From Epiperipatus broadwayi (Eukaryota; Onychophora; Udeonychophora; Euonychophora; Peripatidae), in the NCBI GenBank assembly GCA_028023455.1, contig JAQFVV010000003.1, forward strand, positions 2,584,925 through 2,648,924: DNA of 64,000 nucleotides, in the 5' to 3' direction. This document shows positions 11,056 to 22,379 of this stretch, one piece after another. Position 1 is the first letter of the stretch; each line of letters starts with the position of its first letter. Position numbers and translations under genes: made by a program. The notes under the pieces are model-generated. The model had not been told where the DNA came from. It did no database searches and saw nothing but the letters and a program-made list of their open reading frames with translations.

Positions 11056-12677
11056 TTTTTTGTTTGTGTATAAACACAGGCACCAGCTATCTATTCAAGA
11101 ATGAATAAATAATGCACTTGGAACAATGGCCACTAACTCAATGCCTAAATATCCATGGCTAGCTCAGTTGTTTGCAATCACTTAATAGATTATACATAAT
11201 TAGTGGTGAAAAGAATTGATAAAGATTTGTAAAAGAATTGATAAAAGAATTGGTAGAAGGAATTCATAAAAAGAATTGATCGACAAATAAAGTTTAATTT
11301 TAAAGACAATTTATTAACTAACATTAATTTACTAAATTTAAACATCTTTATAATTTTTTAACTAATATAACACATGCACATTTTAAATTAACATTTCTAA
11401 ACTAGTTTAAATATTTTTGTAGATTTTAATAATAGAACACTGGTATTTATCTAATTTAACTAATAACACTGATACACTCACATATATAATAATAAAGTAT
11501 TACATAGCATTTGAAACTTAAACACACATATTAATAGTTCATTTTATGTATGATATAGAATTCATATAATTAGACTCTTCGAGGATTCACATGAATTAAT
11601 GCAATGCAATGGCTATTACAGTATAAACAAAAATAAGCAAATGTTTTACCTAGGATTTTGAATGTAGATTTAGAACTTTGTTTTTTTCTTCCATTACACA
11701 TACTTCCAGCCAGCTGGGATGTTTCCTTGATGAGTTTCCTTATTATTCATGATTATTATTATTGGAGACAATTAGATATTTATGGAGATTTCCAAGTTGT
11801 TAAGCTGACATTATTTCACGGGCAGATCTTGCTGTTTTCATCAGACATCAGGCTGTGGAGAGGCGTGTATTTCCCAAAAACTGCTCAGCACCACATTTTG
11901 TTTCTGGATACAATTAACTCAACTGATTGTCTTCTCTTGACTTAACTGACTCAATTAATTTCTGAACTCAACTGATTAATTGATAAAATTTTACTATTTA
12001 TATCTGCAAAGTGTTTTTCTTTTCGATATCCTCTGGCAATATCTGTTGTCGAAATTCATTTAGTAACTAATCCTTTAACAACGTGTTTTTGAAGATTGTT
12101 TAATTAGTAGTAATCTTCATAAACGTGTTGTTTTTATATTTTTAATTAGTAGCCCACTGCTGGTGTGGTTTTTTTAAATCGTTATTTAACTTAATAGCCA
12201 TCACTGTGTTTTCCAAATATAATTTCTTTCTAACTTTCATTTATATTTTTTTAATATTATTCTAACATGCATACATTTATTTACACTCACTCACACATAT
12301 ACAATGTATTATAATAAGTTCGAATGAAAAGAGATTTATATTTTTTAAACTTTAAATTATTTATTTTTACAAATACTAATTAAGGAAAACTTTACTTCCT
12401 TTTATAAAACTTTTAGTTTAACTTTCTAAAAAAAAAACCCCTTCCCACTTTTAATCAATTAATTGTAGCTTTTTATTTCAAAAAGTAACAATGGAAAACT
12501 ACTTGATTTATATCTTTTTCGAAAACAAACTGTAATAAACTCTTAAACTTTTAATTTTACTTTTGATAGCAAACTGATTTTTTTTACTTAAAGAAACCTT
12601 TTAGATTTTTATAACTTATTTATTATTTAATAATTTTTTAGGCAAAATCATCATGTGCCAATTTCAATATTGGTACA
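11056..12677 (-). mobile_element. Right terminal direct repeat (LTR-like), 5' end lost in the gap
   Basis: Collinear with 8540-10179, with scattered substitutions and small indels totalling about 18 bp. It ends GGTACA at 12677, directly followed by (AT)n, as the left copy is preceded by (TA)n. High similarity between the two repeats points to a fairly recent insertion, or to correction between the copies. Confidence 0.65.
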
Positions 12678-12689
12678 ATATATATATAT

Positions 12690-14790
12690 ATAATAGCTTC
12701 TTCTTTTATTGTGTTTAATTCTTGTATTTTTATATAAAATGTTTGTATAATATTAATATGAACAAATAGCTCACTGAAAATGAAGGACTTTTAGATGCTT
12801 TTGCTCCATAGTGAATCATTTAAAGCTGTTTTACCTTTATGTGTGAGTATATAAATGTGTGTGTGTAGAAAACTTTATATAGTTTAGATGCTCTGAAAGC
12901 TACAAACAGATTTCACTGATGGCAGATAGTAATATGAGCATCAGATAACAAAAAAACAGTGCCTAACCAAGAATATCTTTTGTTACTTTGTAGGATAGTT
13001 CATGAAAGGCTAAGTATTGCTTTTCATATGAACAACTTTGTCTAATCTCTCTCTTTTCTCACTATTTTTAACCACTTAAGTTAAATTGAAATCACTCATA
13101 ATAAGCTTCTCATGCTATCAGTCATCTTTTTATATTAATTAACTGTGATAGTATGATTGTGCTTTTGCAATCACAGTTCTATCTTTTAATTACATGTCCA
13201 ATAACTCTAACTCAATTTCTTTTTTTTCTTTTTTGGCAAGCTCTTGAGAACTAAGACAACAATGGTGGACACTGATTTAGTAGACTTTTTTCAAGAAAAT
13301 ACAATAATTAATGAAAAAAATTACAACAGAACTTTTAACTTGCTATAGATTGTATGTTTAGCTGAACCTATTTAAAAATTGCCTTGTGTACTATGATCTC
13401 TAAAAGGTGGTTTAATTCTAAAAATAACATGTCTCACACAATTGTCCAGGTTATCATGTCTGGTGGATTATTCATTAAAATGATAGAAATAATCATATTA
13501 TCAACAGAAAGAGTAGTGCAAGAGGCAGTGAAAGTACTAAAAAAAATTAAAAAACTTCTGGATATAGGTATGTGGAATGTTTGAATTTTACTTGTTACAA
13601 ATTCTTTAAGATTCAAATGAAGGATAGTACTCATAGCTAAAGAGAATTGATAAAGCTGCTCTTAGTAAAATTCATCTTTTATTTTTCCAGAGAAAGGAAG
13701 TTTATTAAATAGTAGATAGTTACATGGTATTTTAGGATAGTAAAACAACCAAAAAAGAAGAATGCATAGTGTTTGTTTGCTATAAAATCAAATTTACTAT
13801 CTTATTTGATATATTAATGAAAAGTTAATGATGTTCAAATGTGACTGTGCTCATTTTAGTAGATTCAGAGAATTTAGAGATACAGAGTATTTATTTCTTA
13901 CTAGATATTCATATTACATCAATACTATCACAAAACTTTTTTTCTTGGAGACTCTAATCTGTATGTTGGTACAAACAGTAGATTTTGGACAGAAATTGTT
14001 AAAAATAATTGTTTGCTTCTCTAGACTCAAATAATCTGTTATTATGAATTTTTACACAACACATGGATTGATATCATAAATATAATGTTTAAGCAAAAAA
14101 CTTACTGTAAAGAAATATGGATGCATACACACTCAAAATAATAGCATCTAATATATTATAGAATTCTAATACAAGAGAATGTCATTTTAAATAAGAACTG
14201 ACAAATACGAATGGTTAGCCAGTTTGTATATTTTAGCATACTCTAAGATTAAAATGATACTTTATTTCAATCATATCTGCAAGAAAATAGACATTTATTC
14301 TTTAGAAGTACCTGCTATGATGATAAGTTTCAACAGCTATTAAATATGAAAATTGATAATTTGGACTTTTAGAACTATCATGTTACTGAGATATGAAATT
14401 TTTTTAAAGTCTGTGCTCTGGCTACAAATAAATCTTTTTTGAGTTTACTAAAATGACTCCTTTGACAACGATATTATTATTAGTGATTTGATTTTAAAAA
14501 TATATGGCATTTGCTTCTTGGTAGAGTAATCAACTGAATAATCAGCATCAGCATTATAATCAATGTGCAATCTTAAAGATATAAGTTCAATGATTGATAA
14601 GAAGAGATTAAAGATGATTGGAGGAATAAAACTGCAAAAGAAATATAAGCAATTACTGACTGTGATCATCTTAAGTTTTTTTTTAATAAATTGAAAATAA
14701 TGTATGAATCTGAAAAACAATGTTACATTATAATTCTTTTAAATCAATCAATAGATTCTCTCATATAAGGAAAATGATATTTCAAATGGA
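12690..14790. other. AT-rich stretch, nothing recognised
   Basis: Short open frames at 13384-13584 and 13828-14034 show no recognisable domain and no context. No RNA gene or repeat family was recognised. Confidence 0.5.
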
Positions 14791-14800
14791 TAACAATAAC

Positions 14801-15036
<236 letters not shown>

Positions 15037-15759
15037 CAATCTTATTTGCTATTCTAGCATAATTTGAGATATTCAAGCACCACACACGATACATGATTCT
15101 ATAGTGTGAAAGCTTGTTCTGTATTTTTTTATATTCAATAACATATATCAATTTTAAGTTATACCTGTAAAAATGCACTGAGATTCATTTATATAAATAC
15201 ATATAATCTGGCATGTAACACTTTAAAAAAAAATCCTACTTTGACATAACAAACTTAATTATAAGGTTTAATTTGTTTCCATTTCCACATTTTTCTCTAA
15301 ATAAATTATCAAGTAAAGTATCTTGCAAACAAAACATTATATGCAAAAGAAAAGCCATCTTAAAACAATAATCTAAACTTACATCTAAGTAGCAATAGCT
15401 AATAAAGTTTTAAAAGTATCAAAATATATTCATATGTTCATAGCAGAAAAAGGCTTTATTCTAATGTACTGATTGTTCATTAATCACTTCTATCAGATGG
15501 TGTACATTTCTTAAATCTTTTTTGTTTGTTTGTTTCTGTAATTGCAAGGAGAGAGATAAGATATTTATAGAAGTACTTTCATTATTGATTAAAGTATTAG
15601 CTAATCTATCATTCTATAATGTGCTCAGAAAGTTTAGACGTCACAAATTAGATCAAATCCACCCATTAATTTTAATTTCTTTGTGATTTATTACAGTGCC
15701 AAAGTATTCACTTATGGCTAAACTTGACTTTCAAATAACATGTGACCACTTCAACATTC

Positions 15760-15925
<166 letters not shown>

Positions 15926-16697
15926 TTTACTCTTTATTCTATAAGTTAATTTTGTTTGCTTCATTTTGTATTAAATATCTCATTTGTTTATTATTGACCT
16001 CTTTTGTTTTTATTAACTATTACCATATCCAAATGTTTTTGTTAAATATTTTTGGGTTTTTGTTTTTTAATTTCTTTGTCAAAAATATTCAATTACACAA
16101 TGTTAAATACAACTAAAACTTTACAAAGAGCATTTTTTGCATATTTTATGAAGTTGCATAGAAATCATTATACATATAAATAAAAAAAATGTGTATGTCC
16201 CATAATTCCAGAATCATACGGTTAATGTAGATTTATATACTTTTACAGATCATGAAAATAATTTATATCAAAGTGTTGTGTTTGGCTGAATTTCAGGTTT
16301 AGACCCAAACCAACAGCAATATCAAAAAAATATGAACACTCAAAAGTTATGAAATAGAGTTGTGATCCACAAACTTTGAATTCTAGAATCTCTCACACTA
16401 GTACTACATTATACATGCAGAATATTAAGTAATAATTATCAAAAATAACAAACATCTAAAATCACTGATAATTTTTATTTTAAATCATTTTCCTCTTTTC
16501 CATTTTTTTTTTCTTCAGAAAAATGATGGATTTCAATTGTAGATACCTGGATCTACTCTCAGCTAACTACATTTAAAAAATAAAAACTTAGTTTAGTCAA
16601 AACAAATATATGTACATGTTATACCATTAATAAATACAATTTTACATATAACTTAGTCAATAATGAGCTGGTTGTACCTGAATGACTGAACTCACAT

Positions 16698-16813
<116 letters not shown>

Positions 16814-16847
16814 ATTACAAGCATAAAGCTAAACTAGTCAATATAAA

Positions 16848-17422
16848 ATCAAAACTACCCCAAATCTAAAATAAGAAAATTGCTTGGAAAAGGGGTGTTA
16901 CATTGAATAATTTATTAAATAATACAAAAGAAGTTTTTGATAGAAAGACTATTCCTGGTGTGGTATATTTTATTCCTTGTTTATTTTGTAAGAAGGTTTA
17001 CATAGGTCAGAGTAGTTTGAGTTTAAATGAAAGAATAAAGGTTCATAAAAGTAGAGTTAAAAATAGATATCTTAGTTCTGCTTTGTATGTCCATGAAAAA
17101 GATACAGGCCACACTATTGATTTTGATGAAGCTAAGGTTGTCTTCTTTGAGAGAAATGAAATCAAAAGAAGAATTAAAGAGTCTTTATTATTGAAAATTT
17201 ATTATTCTGAAGCAATTAACTTATTTAAGAGTTCTTTTAATATTAAGGGTGGATGGGAAGTGAATGGATTTGTGGGTAGTTTTTAATAGTATATATAATG
17301 TGTGGTTTTTTTGTAGTTCTTTACAGTTGAGAAGTCTGCTTGTAGCAGTGAAACCTTAGGTTGTGTTTTAATATTATTTTTATGCTGGTCTGGTTTAATT
17401 TTAGATTTGGGGTAGTTTTGAT
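16848..17422 (+). mobile_element. 5'-truncated Penelope-like element with 25-bp terminal inverted repeat
   Basis: A perfect 25-bp inverted repeat bounds the element: 16848-16872 begins ATCAAAACTACCCC, and 17398-17422 is its complement. It holds only the GIY-YIG nuclease end of the protein and a short 3' region; no reverse transcriptase core is present. A short inverted copy of the element's own 3' end at the truncated 5' side is typical of Penelope-like insertions. TA tracts lie at its right edge and about 36 bp beyond its left edge. Confidence 0.8.
16903..17286 (+). CDS. GIY-YIG endonuclease domain of a Penelope-like element, partial
   Basis: The domain would nick target DNA to prime reverse transcription of the element. 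Residues 20-42 hold the family signature: GVVYFIPC, then KKVYIGQSS with the YIG motif. NERIKVHK carries the expected basic residue, the H...GH region reads YVHEKDTGHTIDFDEAK, and RRIKESLLLKI holds the candidate catalytic Glu. The frame is open for 127 codons to a stop at 17284-17286. The first Met is inside the original protein, whose reverse transcriptase part is missing. The domain looks intact, but the element cannot move by itself. Confidence 0.85.
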   Translation: MNNLLNNTKEVFDRKTIPGVVYFIPCLFCKKVYIGQSSLSLNERIKVHKSRVKNRYLSSALYVHEKDTGHTIDFDEAKVVFFERNEIKRRIKESLLLKIYYSEAINLFKSSFNIKGGWEVNGFVGSF

Positions 17423-17438
17423 ATATATATATATATAT

Positions 17439-19607
17439 TGTAACGAGCACAGATGACGTTACATTGTGTTTTATTATTAAACAAGTTAAAATAAGAAGTT
17501 CGCATTTAAAAATTTTCTTTAAAAATTAAAAATTGAAATTAAATATCATCTTAAACTCGTATATATTAAATCGCACAGATAAAAAAAATTATTAAAATAA
17601 AACTGTATTAAAAATAGAAAAGGTATTTTAAAAACAAAACTTAAAAAGATTTAGAGATAAAAATATATCTTTGATTTGGAAAACAGGTTAATTAATCAGA
17701 AATGGAAATGATAAATTTAATTAGTCAAATGTAAACCAGCCTTGAGCATTTAAATGTAAAAACATCGGTCAGATAGGAAAACAATAGAAACTTTTAGCAA
17801 ATGAAATAAATCCATTGGGAAATCGGACCTCAACGAAAAGGATCATCGCATCGATGACATAATGCCAAGTCAATCATTCGAATACGTATAAAAGGAAAAT
17901 TTGGAAATTATTAATTAGTGATTGGTAATTGATTATTACGATATGATTGTATGTATTAGTACGGAGTTGGAGGTGAAGGAGTTGACAGACGCACTGTCAA
18001 TTCTTTCAGCTGTTAAAGAAAAGAGAAATGAACTATCGTTTCCTACATTGAGGACCAATTAAACTAAAAAACCTCCGAATGAATAAATAAAACAACGGCT
18101 AAATGTATACCAATATCTTCAGGACGGCGTGGGAATTTTCAAACTTACAAACGACAGATAAAGATGAACTGTTTTAAAACCGTAAGAACTTTACAATTAA
18201 TGAACATTAAATTAAAAACTTTTCGTATTTAAAATAATCGCATTAGTTTCCTATCTGACTAAAGTAGTTAAAATGTTATTTGATGTATTTTTTATTTATT
18301 TGTTTAAAATCAGTTCCATTTATTTAATTTTGTTCTTTAAGTTTATTTATGATTTCTGTTTTCCGATAAATTAAAATATATCAATGTTAAACTTAAGTCG
18401 GGTGTGAATGGCTGTATAGATTTGTAAAGTTATATTAGGGGAGGGTAATCTTAGGTTATTTGTTTCGTGGTTAGATTGGGTCAATGGATTGGATATATTG
18501 GTGTGATTAGTAGATGTAATATTGATTCGCTACGGGCAGAATCGCTTCATACGCCGCACACTTTTGTTTGCCTATGGAAGAAATTATAAATCAGATACCG
18601 CAGTTCCTTTCTATAGAGTTTTTTGTTTTATTGCTCTTCTTTGCAGATAGATGTAATATTCTTATCTGATGAGAGGCAATTTCTTCTCTTAACTTTTTGT
18701 GCTGCCGTATTTTATTACATTGAATACATCGATATATCAGATGAATTGATGCCAGTTTGACTACGAATTTTAGCCTAAGGTTAAATAGGGATAGAATGTT
18801 TATTTTCAAATGCAAATCTATGTAGTCTATTCATAATCGACACTAAATAAAATTGCATTAAATTTAAGTTGTTTATAGACGCTTGCATGGATTGTTTATT
18901 GGTTAACTATGTTTTGCGTTTTCATATTTGATCAAAATATATAGACATTCGATAAATAATGATACCTTACGGTGAGTATCTAAAATGTATTTATTCGGAT
19001 GTCTTTTAAATTATTGGTGACAATGCAAGTATCTTATGGTGAATACTATTGGGTTACGTATAAATTTCCCTCCGCAATTGTCAGTAATCAATAATTTTGT
19101 ATTTTGATCGTTTATCTTTATTTTGGAATGTTTTTGACCGTGAAATCTATGTAACCGATCTATATTCAACATTATAAACAAGCTTTCATAAATTTATCTG
19201 TGCGAACTTAATTAAAATGTAGAATTAGAATATAATAGTAATTAAATGCAAATTAAAGTCAAAAATCAAAGTTAAAAATGTAGGTTAAATTTTGAAATGT
19301 AAAACTAATACTAAAATAATTTTAAATCTTATATATATGTGCATAAATAAATGTTTGTATGTTAATTACTGGCAGTGGCTTATTTTATTCCTCTTATATA
19401 TATATATTCTTATATTATATTATTAAATCTCTGCTATTCCACTGAGCTAGTGACATGGGCTAACGACCGGATGCAAAAAAAAAAAAAAAAAATTTTTTTT
19501 TTTTTTACTTATATATCTGCCCACTCTATAAATTTTTCTAGGTTCAAATGCCTAGATGGCGCCCTGTAGTGCAGTTTATGTTAAGTCGCCTTCTCCGGAT
19601 CGTTACA
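17439..19607 (+). mobile_element. 2.17-kb element with TGTAACGA...TCGTTACA ends, possible solo LTR
   Basis: The element starts TGTAACGAGCAC and ends GGATCGTTACA, so its outer 8 bp are inverted, and both sides abut (TA)n tracts. Its base composition differs from its surroundings, with more CpG and GC (for example 17820-17890). A TATA-like box lies at 17887 and AATAAA signals near 18082-18091, which would fit a promoter and poly(A) region of an LTR. A 12-bp inverted match (CGCACAGATAAA at about 17572, complement near 19195) lies inside the ends, so a DNA transposon with decayed terminal inverted repeats is an alternative. There is no coding sequence. The right end includes an A-rich/T-rich patch at 19475-19506. 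Confidence 0.55.
17887..17895 (+). promoter_or_regulatory. TATA-like box (TATAAAAGG) in the putative LTR
   Basis: TATAAAAGG lies 449 bp from the left end of the 2.17-kb element and is followed about 190 bp later by overlapping AATAAA signals. This matches the order U3 promoter then poly(A) signal. It is position-based evidence only. Confidence 0.35.
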
Positions 19608-19624
19608 ATATATATATATATATT

Positions 19625-20112
19625 AGCTTACCTCATAAGTTTTAGTCAAGACTCTTCTGGCTGTACTGGACAGCTTGCTTAACTTGGCTGTAGTTGTAGC
19701 AGCTTCCAGTCCTATTGTGAACTTGCCTCACTGTGTAGATGTATTGGTAATAGTAGAAACATCTTTGCAGTAGAAGGTGATTTTAATTGAGAGCACATTC
19801 AGTGGTTCATGTTAGACAGATAATATCTCTCTCACTTGCTTCCAAACAGGCTATTTATTTATAGATCCCCCTTCCTTACTTGTAGCAATTAGATTCAGAA
19901 AGCATCATTCTCTAATGACCTGTACCAACCAATAGTAGGATTTTATACACATGTTTTCACATTGGCCATACTTATGCTTTACCCTTTGGCTATATTTATA
20001 CATTAGTTATCCACATGTTTACACATTGTTTAGCAGCAATGAGTGCTCAATTTGATTAGATAATAAAGGAATCTAGACTAGTCCACTTCTGAAGACAAAA
20101 TCGGATATGACA
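19625..20112 (-). mobile_element. 3' LTR of a Gypsy-like element (minus strand)
   Basis: On the minus strand the LTR starts TGTCATATCCGATTTTG at 20112, directly after a polypurine tract and the end of a pol frame. The inner boundary is not exact: no CA-3' end was found before the TA tract near 19624, so the left coordinate is approximate. The first ~110 bp of the LTR recur at 33760-33874. Confidence 0.7.
19856..19863 (-). promoter_or_regulatory. TATA-like box (TATAAATA) of the Gypsy-like LTR
   Basis: On the minus strand TATAAATA follows GGGGATC and lies about 250 bp after the LTR start, a normal place for the U3 promoter. Confidence 0.5.
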
Positions 20113-20122
20113 TCCCTCCCCC
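20113..20122 (-). other. Polypurine tract of the Gypsy-like element
   Basis: On the minus strand GGGGGAGGGA directly precedes the TGTCA start of the LTR. In LTR elements this tract primes plus-strand DNA synthesis, and its position fixes the LTR boundary. Confidence 0.75.
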
Positions 20123-20130
20123 ATCTAAAT

Positions 20131-20640
20131 TTAGCCCTGGATCATGTAGTCATTGAGATGATCTGGATAACATAAGGTCTGCTTTATTGGTTTTTCATGT
20201 ATTTTGCTGTTCTTGTCTCGTTCATCATTTTTGTTTGATGGTCTTATCCCTGAATGTTTGCCTGGGTTGTTGCTGTTTTTAGTTTGGTGGTCATCATTTT
20301 CACTTGATGTACTTGTTTTTGTGTAATTCAGTCTCAGTTGGTTTAGGTGGTGATGATGTTGATACCCATATGCTGTTTGAACTACTACAGTGTAGAGTCT
20401 CAGTTGAGTAACCTCTGCTGGTATTCATTTTATGGTTCCATAGTACATTCTACATAGCACTTGAATGCTTATTTGTACTTTTATCTTGCTATTTTCTTTT
20501 TCTACATACTTGGAATTGAGTTTCATGGCTTGCAGGTTAATTCACAATGCCTATTGGTTAGCAGTTTACCTTTTCATAGGCCAATGTGGTCATCATGGAG
20601 TCTAGATAGGCTACTGAACTGTTTTGTCCTTTGATAAATT
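20131..20640 (-). pseudogene. C-terminal tail of Gypsy-like Pol (integrase end)
   Basis: Read on the minus strand, the last frame runs through LRLYTVVVQTAYGYQ and HLNQLRLNY and a hydrophilic Asn/Lys-rich tail to a stop at 20131-20133. The pattern of a Y-x-V strand followed by H-[ILV]-[ND]-Q-L-R is the usual end of Gypsy integrases, and the stop lies just ahead of the polypurine tract. Upstream (20420-20640) the frame is broken. No integrase core was seen, so the element is truncated or decayed beyond about 20.64 kb. Confidence 0.6.
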
Positions 20641-21132
20641 TTTAAAATTAAATACTTTAAATAATGAACAATATATCAAGTTAATGCTGAGATAAAACAC
20701 AAGAGATCTTAAATTTCTTCACAAATTTATTTCCCAGAATATTTCTGTATCTAATTTGCTTTCTAGATTAAGTATCAAGACAGAGAATTATAACACTAAA
20801 CTCACAATATTTTTGAACTTAAAATTTGTAAATCTGATATATTAACATTTTCCCCTTTATTTTGTTTACATAGAACTTATAACAAAGATTTTGCTAATAA
20901 AGATATTTTTAATTTAGATTTTAAACAATTCACTAAAATCATAAAAAAATATTATCCTTAATTTCATTTGATATATTACCTTTTTACTTATTGTTCATTT
21001 TATTGTTTTTCTACTTTATTGTTATTATTTTTTTTCATGCTTATTTAGATTTGTATATAATAATTGTCTTACTGTGCAATCTATAATTAGCTAAATGCTG
21101 TTGATATGTACATTAAATAAATAAAGAATTGA

Positions 21133-21283
<151 letters not shown>

Positions 21284-21592
21284 TACCTTTTCATCTCAAC
21301 TTGAATCTAACAGGTGCTTAAGAATTATTATAATTTGTGTTATAACCATAATAATGCCACTGAGTCATAAAACAATAAAATGGTTACTGCTACATAAATA
21401 AGGCAATACACATGTAAATGTGTAAATGTCTAATTTTTTTATTTATTTATTTATTTTTGAATTGTGGGTTATGGTATCAGTAAATTTTGAAACTTCTGAT
21501 ATGCCAATCATCTTATTAACTTGCATTTTTGTTATAAAGATCTTTCTAAAACTTAAAACTAATTTAACTTCAGTTGAATTGTTTATATATAT

Positions 21593-22369
21593 CAGGGGTG
21601 GTCAAACTTTTACATGTTGGGAGCAATTTTTTAGTGAAAGTGTATCTGAGGGTGACTACATTATATTCAGGGCTTTGAACTGGAAACCAAAAAAAAAAAA
21701 AACATTACTTTTACCCAAACAGAAAAAAATAACAGTTCAAACTCCTGTTTTTTTAGAATATACTTACAAATTGGTGGGTTTTTTAATAAATGTTTTTTAA
21801 GTACTCACAAATATTAGTGACATTTTTACAAGATACTTACAAACTGATAAATTGTTTTTCTATAAGATACAAACTGTTGAAGATATTTTACTATGATACT
21901 TCAATTCTCTCTAGTTATTACAATTTGTCCATGTCATTTTGTAAAATATTTATTAAATTACAATTATTAAATTACTATACAATGTGTTTTAAAAAGTTCA
22001 CAACTTCTTTCTTTTAAAAGCAGTTCATTAAAATCCTTATTTCTCCAAGACAAGTTATTTTCATTTCTCCTTGGGAAAATGACAATTAAATATTTCTAAG
22101 AATTTTAGCTCTAGCATTACACAAAAATAATTTAATTCTTTTCAACTTATTCAACCTGGGTTTATTTTTGAGATCAACAATAACAACAGGTTTTGTTTTA
22201 AATTTAACTATTTTTAAATGAAAATAATTTTGAATTTTTATTTTTTTTATTTTTTATTAATGTTTATATTCAAATTAGCTCTAAATTTATTACTATAATT
22301 TGTCAATGTTCATGTCAGCTTCACGGTCAACTTCCAGAGACCTAGCAGTCCACATCTTGGCCTTCCCTG
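21593..22369. mobile_element. hAT-type non-autonomous element (777 bp) with 8-bp target duplication
   Basis: The left end reads CAGGGGTGGTCAAACTTTT, a typical hAT terminus. The right end on the minus strand reads CAGGGAAGGCCAAGATGTGG, an imperfect inverted match. Identical 8-bp flanks (ATATATAT, 21585-21592 and 22370-22377) fit the 8-bp target duplication of hAT elements, although TA-rich flanks make this less specific. Short open frames inside show no transposase motif, so the copy depends on a partner transposase. Confidence 0.75.
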
Positions 22370-22379
22370 ATATATATGA

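Noticed and set aside
10481-11104. Long open frames of about 184-207 codons across 10.5-11.1 kb
   Set aside because: They run through 500 N; only a few real codons exist on each side.
13384-13584. Possible start of a RTE-like endonuclease (ends LLDIGMWNV)
   Set aside because: Only a five- to six-residue resemblance, and the sequence after it matches nothing in the endonuclease.
19430-19545. tRNA-like motifs (A-box-like TAGCTCAGTGGAATAGC on the minus strand; GGTTCAAATGCC on the plus strand)
   Set aside because: The two boxes lie on opposite strands, and no cloverleaf can be drawn.
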